Shown piece by piece: positions 58,142 through 64,000 of a stretch of 64,000 nucleotides of DNA. The position numbers and the translations under genes were made by a program. Source of the stretch: Vibrio neonatus (lineage in GTDB: Bacteria; Pseudomonadota; Gammaproteobacteria; Enterobacterales; Vibrionaceae); NCBI RefSeq assembly GCF_024346975.1, contig NZ_AP024885.1:1178001-1242000 (forward strand), given 5' to 3'. The notes beneath the pieces are model-generated. The model had not been told where the DNA came from. It searched no databases and saw only the letters and a program-made list of their open reading frames with translations. Each line of letters opens with the position of its first letter. The first letter of the stretch is position 1.

Positions 58142-58238
58142 TTTAGTTCGCTTAATTTAGCGTACTTAATTTACATACCTTGTTTTAGCGTACTTTCTTT
58201 AGCATAAATGCCTTGAGCGCAGTTAGTTTAGCGCGCTT
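58142..58238. repeat. 14-nt-period tandem repeat between tfoX and purC
   Basis: TTTAGCGTACTT-like units start at 58142, 58156, 58170, 58184 and 58198, exactly 14 bases apart; two are identical (58156 and 58184). Degenerate units continue near 58212 and at 58227, reaching the purC stop. Confidence 0.75.
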
Positions 58239-58241
58239 GAG

Positions 58242-59345
58242 TTAGTCAACTAACGCGTAATCTCTTGCCAATATTTCAACGATTTCTGCTTTAGGATTCG
58301 CGCTTAGCTCAATCTTATGACCCGTAATTTTCTCTGCAATACTGGTATAAGTTTTTGATAGATCCATCATTGCTGATAACGGCAGTTCATTGTCTACTGC
58401 TAGAGCGTTACGTTCTGGCATGCGATCTTTATTAAGTAGGATATCTGGATCTGGGAAATGATTAAGTAAGAACTGACGGAACCCTTCTTTAGAGTTTTCG
58501 ACAATCACACCATCATTGTAGGCGTCTTTATCCCAGATACGTGAAGAATCCGGTGTGCCTACTTCATCCATGTAGATCAGTTTTTCATTGCCTTTACTGT
58601 CTGTGACATAGCCAAATTCAAATTTGGTATCAACAAAGATCTGTCCAATTTTTGAAAGAGCGTTATCAATAACGTTAAAGCCTTCTTTTAGCAACACTTC
58701 GTAGCGATCTACATCTTGTGGTGCTTGGAAGTTAAATGATGCGTAGTGATTGATCAGGTCTTGACGGGTAATGTTCACATCGTCCACTTCAGGAACGTTA
58801 GGAATGCCTTTTAAAATCCCTTTGGTTGAAGGAGTTATTAATAGATCTTCTAATAATCCATCTTTAATTAAGCCTTCAGGCAAGTCGATGCCACAGAATG
58901 AGCGTTCACCTTTTGAATAAGCACGCCACATTGAGCCTGTAATGTATTTACGGCAGATAGCTTCAACCATAACAGGTTTAGCTTTTTGCACGATCCACAC
59001 TAGAGGGTGGGGAATATCAAGAATATGACTATCTGCTAAACCATTATCTTTAAACAGCTTAAACCAATGATTAGAGATGGCGTTAAGCGCAGCTCCTTTG
59101 CCGGGAACCCCTTTTAGGTTTTGTTCACCGTGCCAGATACAATCAAATGCTGAGATGCGATCACTAATTACCATGATAGCTAAAGGAGCATCTGCGGAAA
59201 CATCGTAGTTTTTTTCTTTGATTAAGCGGCGACTGTCTTCTTCAGTAAGCCAGTACACTGAGCGCACTTTACCACTGTGTACAGGTTTGTCGGTGCGAAT
59301 AGGCAAGTCATCGTTAACGTCTAATACTTGGTCAGCAAGATTCAT
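58242..59345 (-). CDS. purC: phosphoribosylaminoimidazole-succinocarboxamide synthase, long form
   Basis: A 367-residue SAICAR synthetase: GKVRSVYWL (nucleotide loop), [38 protein letters not shown], and [14 protein letters not shown]. About 130 residues longer than E. coli PurC; this longer form is the one usual in Vibrio. A PurR box lies about 70 bases upstream. Confidence 0.95.
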   Translation of the reverse strand: MNLADQVLDVNDDLPIRTDKPVHSGKVRSVYWLTEEDSRRLIKEKNYDVSADAPLAIMVISDRISAFDCIWHGEQNLKGVPGKGAALNAISNHWFKLFKDNGLADSHILDIPHPLVWIVQKAKPVMVEAICRKYITGSMWRAYSKGERSFCGIDLPEGLIKDGLLEDLLITPSTKGILKGIPNVPEVDDVNITRQDLINHYASFNFQAPQDVDRYEVLLKEGFNVIDNALSKIGQIFVDTKFEFGYVTDSKGNEKLIYMDEVGTPDSSRIWDKDAYNDGVIVENSKEGFRQFLLNHFPDPDILLNKDRMPERNALAVDNELPLSAMMDLSKTYTSIAEKITGHKIELSANPKAEIVEILARDYALVD

Positions 59346-59413
59346 AATTTATACCTAATAGGGTAAATACTGCTGAGAATAATACACAGATCATTTTCAC
59401 TATTCCAATAGAA

Positions 59414-59429
59414 AAGCAAACGATTGCGC
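59414..59429. promoter_or_regulatory. PurR operator upstream of purC
   Basis: AAGCAAACGATTGCGC matches the PurR consensus ACGCAAACGTTTGCGT at 13 of 16 bases and is placed as expected for control of purC. Confidence 0.75.
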
Positions 59430-59483
59430 CTAGTCAATTTGCCTTGGCTATTTTTACCCTCTGTATCTTAATAAATTGTTAAT

Positions 59484-59858
59484 TTAATGAAGATATTGAG
59501 TGTTTGATGTTGAGAAAAAGACTTCACATCCATGTTGCATAGCTAATTGTTGTAATTGTTTACGAGCGAAGCTATCAATATTGCCACTGGCTACAATGGC
59601 ACTGGCATTGCCTAAGGTGATGGCTTTGGTCACTACTTCGATTTCGCTGCTCTTTAATGAGGGCTTTAGCTGAATGATTTTCTCACAATCGACACGGTAT
59701 GATTGCAGGTCTTTTAGGTCTGGAAGATGGGTTTGTGCAGTGAATAAAATCCATTTGTGAGCCGATGAAGCTTTAGCCAAACGTTCTAAGTTACATGCTG
59801 CAAAAGAACGAGGTGAAAGATTTAAAGCGCTGCTATTATTCATTGGTAGAAAGTGCAT
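59484..59858 (-). CDS. sulA: SulA-like SOS cell-division inhibitor
   Basis: A 124-residue protein with the SulA/RecA-fold pattern: KWILFTAQ, VTKAITLGNASAIVASGNID (cf. the MVRALRTGNYSVVIGW segment of E. coli SulA), and a short C-terminus. Identity to E. coli SulA is low, but a near-perfect LexA box 19 bases upstream strongly supports the call. SulA blocks FtsZ polymerisation after DNA damage. Start ATG 59858; ATG 59843 is an alternative. Confidence 0.75.
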   Translation of the reverse strand: MHFLPMNNSSALNLSPRSFAACNLERLAKASSAHKWILFTAQTHLPDLKDLQSYRVDCEKIIQLKPSLKSSEIEVVTKAITLGNASAIVASGNIDSFARKQLQQLAMQHGCEVFFSTSNTQYLH

Positions 59859-59876
59859 TTACTGTATCTCCATGCA

Positions 59877-59896
59877 TACTGTATAGATAAACAGTA
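59877..59896. promoter_or_regulatory. LexA (SOS) box
   Basis: TACTGTATAGATAAACAGTA: CTGT-N8-ACAG with the TA flanks on both sides, as in the E. coli sulA operator. Confidence 0.92.
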
Positions 59897-59945
59897 ATGC
59901 CTGTTTGGTTAAAGATCAAGCTTTGATAGTGAATTTTTGGCAAAA

Positions 59946-59971
59946 AAAAACCCAACACTAAGTTGGGTTTG
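59946..59971 (-). terminator. minus-strand terminator next to IS copy 2
   Basis: AAACCCAAC / GTTGGGTTT hairpin ending in a run of T on the minus strand. It was probably the terminator of the small gene at 60699-60890 before the IS inserted between them. Confidence 0.65.
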
Positions 59972-60688
59972 TTGTTGTATAGAGAAAACCCCCAGCTAGG
60001 CTGGGGGTTCAGTAAAGCTTACAGCTATGAGTCAGTTATAAAACCCCTTTCAATTTGATAAAAATACCTTGTGGTCTGGCAACTACAAGAGTTGAATTAA
60101 AATTGAAAGGGGGTCCCAATGGGGGACGAAAAGAGCTTAGCGCACACGCGCTGGAATTGTAAATATCATATAGTTTTTGCACCAAAATATAGAAGACAGG
60201 TGTTCTATGGTGAAAAAAGGAGAGCTGTAGGTGAAATATTACGAAAGCTATGTGAATGGAAAAATGTAAATATCATTGAAGCAGAATGTTGTGTGGATCA
60301 TATCCATATGCTTTTAGAAATACCGCCTAAGATGAGTGTTTCAGCGTTTATGGGGTATTTGAAAGGTAAAAGTAGTTTGATGTTGTATGAGCGGTTTGGC
60401 AATTTGAAATTTAAATATAGAAACCGAGAGTTTTGGTGCCGTGGATATTATGTAGATACGGTTGGAAAAAATACTAGCAAGATCAAAAGTTACATAAAGC
60501 ACCAATTAGAACAGGATAAGATGGGGGAGCAGTTATCGATCCCGTATCCAGGTAGCCCGTTTACGGGCCGTAAGTAACAATTTTTATGCAAATGTCAGAT
60601 CATTATGCGCCTGCTAGGGCGCTGCCAGCATGAAAGCCTTATAGGCGCATATGAAAAACCTCCGGCTATGCCGGAGGATTATTTTTTT
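59972..60688 (+). mobile_element. IS200/IS605-family insertion sequence, copy 2
   Basis: Same element as at 41783-42499, at a constant offset of 18189 bases; no difference was seen between the copies. Same hairpin ends; it also abuts a terminator hairpin. Confidence 0.9.
60119..60577 (+). CDS. tnpA: IS200-type Y1 transposase TnpA, copy 2
   Basis: 152 residues, identical to the protein at 41930-42388, with HUH motif H61-I-H63 and Y125 intact, so probably active. Same leader hairpin over the ribosome-binding site. Confidence 0.95.
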   Translation: MGDEKSLAHTRWNCKYHIVFAPKYRRQVFYGEKRRAVGEILRKLCEWKNVNIIEAECCVDHIHMLLEIPPKMSVSAFMGYLKGKSSLMLYERFGNLKFKYRNREFWCRGYYVDTVGKNTSKIKSYIKHQLEQDKMGEQLSIPYPGSPFTGRK

Positions 60689-60698
60689 TTCGAGGTAT

Positions 60699-60890
60699 CT
60701 ACACGTGTTGACGTTTGAACATTTCTTTTTGCGGAGTGACACTTTCTTCATGGTTGTAGCGCTTGATATCGATCAGCGCGGTTTGCTTGCAAGAGTCGCA
60801 ACAAGAGTTAACGTACCCGTCCATGTAAGTCAATTTTTCAACGAAAGCCAATTTTTTACACCAATCGCAATGTGAGAAAGTTTTTTGCAT
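60699..60890 (-). CDS. small CxxC protein, probably zinc-binding
   Basis: 63 residues with C8-x2-C11 (HCDWCKK) and C30/C31-x2-C34 (SCCDSCKQ), the layout of a small zinc ribbon. GGAG lies 11 bases before the ATG. Function unknown. Its original terminator is now on the far side of IS copy 2. Confidence 0.65.
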   Translation of the reverse strand: MQKTFSHCDWCKKLAFVEKLTYMDGYVNSCCDSCKQTALIDIKRYNHEESVTPQKEMFKRQHV

Positions 60891-61058
60891 ACTAATAACT
60901 ACTCCATAAGTATTTGCTTTTGATACGACCTTTTATTCGAGACAGGCCAGTATCGATGGTTCGATCCTCGCCGAAAGGTTAAGACTATAATATTACACCA
61001 TTGTGAATAAACTGTTGCATATTTGTTCTAATCAAGCGTTATTAAGGGAGAAATATGA

Positions 61059-61742
61059 CTATTTCAGCAGTTTTTTGGCTTGAGCCCCTTCAACAGGTCG
61101 GCTGACAGATAAAGTTCGGCCTTTTTTCAATCCAACTTCGTAGTCAGCGGTAAGGTTTTTCATCGCTTCTTGAAGTTGTTTTTTAAAGGTTTCTCTATCT
61201 ATATTTTCAAATTCTTTATCAATATAATTTTTAATTTTCTTATCGGATTCATCATCTGGGGCAATGAGCGGTAATTTTTCTAGCGCTCCTTCAATCCAGC
61301 CCGATAAAAATGAGTTCACTCGTTTGGTGACTTCTGAAGAGGGTGTACCAGAACCGGCAAAGCTATTTCTAAACTTACCTGTGTGTTCATTCATTTCTCG
61401 ATACACAACATCAAAAGCAAACGCGGCAAAAATGGCACGATCAGCTTCACCGATGAACTCAACGCGTTTTAACCCTTTATGGTTTAGCAATACTGCTTCT
61501 ACACCAAATTTGGTATTAATGCCACGTATAACTCGTAAAATATTATTACCGACATTACTAGGTAAAAGGTGAGAAGATTGAGTTTTCCCCATTTTGATAA
61601 ACTCAATATCATCTTTTTCAAGACCATACTTGAGCATAAGGTTGTGTGCCATTTTTATGGCGTTCGCAGCCTCGTTGACGTTGGCTGAATTACCCAATTC
61701 AAGGCATTTTGCTATTTTTTTCAACGCTTTTTGCTTGTTCAT
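61059..61742 (-). CDS. DUF2786 domain protein
   Basis: 227 residues; the N-terminal 40 (ALKKIAKCLELGNSANVNEAANAIKMAHNLMLKYGL) form the DUF2786 signature, a family frequent on phages and mobile elements and without known function. The middle part (REMNEHTGKFRNSFAGS, VNSFLSGW) fits its usual partner region. Next to IS copy 2 and the CxxC gene. Confidence 0.82.
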   Translation of the reverse strand: MNKQKALKKIAKCLELGNSANVNEAANAIKMAHNLMLKYGLEKDDIEFIKMGKTQSSHLLPSNVGNNILRVIRGINTKFGVEAVLLNHKGLKRVEFIGEADRAIFAAFAFDVVYREMNEHTGKFRNSFAGSGTPSSEVTKRVNSFLSGWIEGALEKLPLIAPDDESDKKIKNYIDKEFENIDRETFKKQLQEAMKNLTADYEVGLKKGRTLSVSRPVEGAQAKKLLK

Positions 61743-61911
61743 ACGTTCTCGGCATCACCAAAAGGGGGACACATTTTACTCCTTTTTCGCTTACTCTTAA
61801 AGAGTAAATGAACAGCATTCTCTATGATGGTTTTGATCATTTCTTAAATCATGTAAAGTGTTAGAAAATAAATGACTTAAATTAATCATGCCTAAGACTA
61901 TGGAGTAGAGC

Positions 61912-64000
61912 ATGATGACTGCAGGAAGCATTATGTTACCAAGACTCAGCCAAACCCCTTCAAGCAACGCGACCGTTGATAGCTACCTTGAGCAGCTTGT
62001 ACAACGCGGCTTTCAAGGTGATATTGAAAGCCAATACGCCAGCCGATTGGCGGTAGCAACCGACAACAGTGTTTATCAACAATTACCGCAAGCCGTACTG
62101 CATCCCAAAACGCAGCTTGATGTTGAACTGTTAACCGAAATTGGTCACCAAAGTGAATTTCAATCGGTTCGTTTTTCTCCAAGAGGGGGCGGCACAGGTA
62201 CTAATGGACAGTCTTTGACCGAACATATTGTGGTCGACTTATCTCGCTATTTAAATAATTTGGTTGAACTGAACCTTGAAGAGGGCTGGGTAATTGTCGA
62301 AACAGGGATGATTAAAGACAAGCTCAATGATTTGATTCGAGAGCACGGTTATTTCTTTTCCCCTGAGCTCTCAACCAGTAACCGAGCCACAATTGGTGGC
62401 ATGATCAATACTGACGCGTCGGGGCAAGGTTCGCTGCGTTATGGCAAAACCTCTGATCACGTATTGGGATTAACCTCAGTATTGGCCGATGGTTCTGTAT
62501 TAGACACCGAACAATGGCAACAAACGAAAGAAAACAGCTTTGCGGCGAATGCAATTGCTGAAACACAAAGGATTTGTCGTGAGCATCGTCAAGCGATTGA
62601 AGCGCGCTTTCCTCCGTTAAATCGCTTTCTTACTGGCTACGATTTAAAAAATGCTCTGATTGACGATCAATTTTTACCAGAGCGAGTGTTGTGTGGCTCT
62701 GAAGGTTCATTGGGCTTTATTACTCGCGCCAAACTCAATCTCACCAAAATTCCTAAATCTCGCGTACTCGTTAACGTTAAATACGACAGCTTTGATTCAG
62801 CGCTTCGTTCAGCTCCCATGATGGTAGAGGCGAATGCATTGTCGGTTGAAACCATTGACTCCATCGTGCTTAACCTGGCCAAGCAAGATATCGTATGGCA
62901 CACCGTCAGTGATTTGTTAACTGAAGTTCCCGGCCAAGAAATGCTCGGCGTTAATATTGTAGAGTACGCCGGCTATGATTCAGCAGAAATTGATCAGCAA
63001 GTGAACGCGTTATTGCTGCGTTTAGATGAAATGATCGCATCGCAAAAAGGCGGCATCATCGGCTATCAAATCTGCGACGATCTTGCCAGCATAGGCAAAA
63101 TATACGGCATGCGTAAAAAGGCAGTAGGTTTACTTGGCGCGACTAAGGGCGCAGCCAAGCCAGTGGCTTTTGCCGAAGATACCTGTGTACCTCCGGAAAA
63201 TCTGGCGGATTTTATCGCTGAGTTTAGGGCGCTGCTGGATGGGCACAATCTTCGTTACGGCATGTTTGGTCACGTTGATGCAGGCGTGTTGCACGTTCGA
63301 CCGTCACTGGATATGTGCGACCCTAAGCAAGAAGCACTGATGCACCAAATTTCCGACCAAGTTGTAGAGTTGGTGTCTAAATATGGCGGATTGATGTGGG
63401 GCGAGCATGGTAAAGGCTTCCGCTCGGAATACGGCCCTGAATTTTTCGGCGAGCATCTTTTTGAACAATTGCGCCGCGTGAAAGGGGCGTTTGATCCGTT
63501 AAATAAGATGAACCCAGGCAAAATTTGTACTCCATTGGGTTCGAGTGACGAATTGGTCAAGGTCAACGGGGTGAAACGAGCGCATTTTGACCGTCAAATC
63601 CCCGTCACTGTGCGCGATAGCTTTAATGGCGCGATGGAATGTAACGGTAACGGTTTATGTTTCAACTATGATGTTGCGTCGCCTATGTGTCCTTCTATGA
63701 AGATCTTAGCTGACCGTCGACATTCACCAAAAGGTCGCGCGGGAATTGTCAGAGAGTGGTTGCGCCAGTTATCTGAACAAGGCGTTGATATTCTTGATTT
63801 AGAAAGTAAAACACTAAAAGGTTCGTTGTCGCTAAAGAATATGCTCGATAGAGTCATGAATCGCGTTAATCGTCGTCATCATTACGATTTTTCTCATGAA
63901 GTGTATGAGGCGATGCAAGGCTGTCTTGCGTGTAAAGCGTGTGCAACGCAGTGTCCGATTAAAGTCGATGTGCCTAACTTTAGAGCGCGTTTCTTAAATC
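61912..64000 (+). CDS. ydiJ: FAD-binding/4Fe-4S oxidoreductase YdiJ, 3' end outside window
   Basis: The frame is open from ATG 61912 to the window edge, 696 residues of an expected ~1010. It closely follows E. coli YdiJ, a D-2-hydroxyglutarate dehydrogenase: FAD-domain segment SPRGGGTGTNGQSL, ATIGGMINTDASGQGSLRYGKTSDH (key residues GGMINTDASGQG), FGHVDAGVLHVRP, GLMWGEHGKGFRSEYG, and the first cluster CLACKACATQCP near the edge. GGAG lies six bases before ATG 61912; ATG 61933 is also possible. Confidence 0.93.
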   Translation, partial: MMTAGSIMLPRLSQTPSSNATVDSYLEQLVQRGFQGDIESQYASRLAVATDNSVYQQLPQAVLHPKTQLDVELLTEIGHQSEFQSVRFSPRGGGTGTNGQSLTEHIVVDLSRYLNNLVELNLEEGWVIVETGMIKDKLNDLIREHGYFFSPELSTSNRATIGGMINTDASGQGSLRYGKTSDHVLGLTSVLADGSVLDTEQWQQTKENSFAANAIAETQRICREHRQAIEARFPPLNRFLTGYDLKNALIDDQFLPERVLCGSEGSLGFITRAKLNLTKIPKSRVLVNVKYDSFDSALRSAPMMVEANALSVETIDSIVLNLAKQDIVWHTVSDLLTEVPGQEMLGVNIVEYAGYDSAEIDQQVNALLLRLDEMIASQKGGIIGYQICDDLASIGKIYGMRKKAVGLLGATKGAAKPVAFAEDTCVPPENLADFIAEFRALLDGHNLRYGMFGHVDAGVLHVRPSLDMCDPKQEALMHQISDQVVELVSKYGGLMWGEHGKGFRSEYGPEFFGEHLFEQLRRVKGAFDPLNKMNPGKICTPLGSSDELVKVNGVKRAHFDRQIPVTVRDSFNGAMECNGNGLCFNYDVASPMCPSMKILADRRHSPKGRAGIVREWLRQLSEQGVDILDLESKTLKGSLSLKNMLDRVMNRVNRRHHYDFSHEVYEAMQGCLACKACATQCPIKVDVPNFRARFLN

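Overview
The window reads as a chromosomal segment of a marine gamma-proteobacterium of the family Vibrionaceae, most likely the genus Vibrio. The basis is gene content and order: an unfused trpE-G-D-CF-B-A operon beside rnm/yciO/rluB and yciB-yciA-yciI-aspS; uvrY-uvrC-pgsA followed by a Cys/Gly/Leu tRNA array; the three-gene norspermidine pathway with the fused DABA aminotransferase/decarboxylase; and the block grxA / iron alcohol dehydrogenase / hexR / panP / lysO / tfoX. The species cannot be fixed from this sequence.

Layout. 1-7.1 kb: the tail of an alkaline phosphatase, an AT-rich PD-(D/E)XK nuclease gene that looks acquired, then roxA, a SpoU-type methyltransferase, metC and a cardiolipin synthase. 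7.3-12.9 kb: a pseudouridine synthase and an rRNA-type methyltransferase, the T2SS pilotin with yciI-yciA-yciB, a DsbA-like protein and an amino-acid symporter. 13.7-17.5 kb: a secreted GH19 chitinase followed by a small accessory cluster (AbiV-like HEPN protein, and a DUF4258/MqsA-type toxin-antitoxin pair whose toxin start looks frameshifted). 17.6-24.6 kb: the trp operon with its full control region (TrpR operator inside the promoter, Trp-rich leader peptide, attenuator). 24.6-37.1 kb: rnm, yciO, rluB, a cytochrome b561, an ABC exporter, a GNAT enzyme, a MerR-methyltransferase fusion divergent from an MFS pump, an outer-membrane protein, a CWC protein, yciU and polB. 37.4-42.5 kb: uvrY-uvrC-pgsA, seven tRNAs made by duplication of a Cys-Gly-Leu unit, and IS200-type copy 1. 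42.5-48.4 kb: a structured, gene-free leader and the norspermidine genes. 48.5-59.9 kb: an ACT-domain protein, fabV, grxA, an alcohol dehydrogenase, hexR, panP, an exported protein, lysO, tfoX, purC (PurR box) and a SulA-like gene under a LexA box. 59.97-64 kb: IS200-type copy 2, identical in its transposase to copy 1, a small zinc-binding-type protein, a DUF2786 protein and the start of ydiJ.

Most of the window is conserved core. The accessory parts are the nuclease at 0.7-1.7 kb, the cluster at 15.8-17.5 kb, and the IS copy 2 / DUF2786 stretch. The least explained sequences are the multi-hairpin region at 42.66-42.80 kb upstream of the norspermidine genes, a 58-bp perfect palindrome after rluB, a 14-nt-period tandem repeat between tfoX and purC, and 18-nt-period repeats just upstream of the chitinase start. 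No CRISPR array, rRNA operon or prophage was seen.
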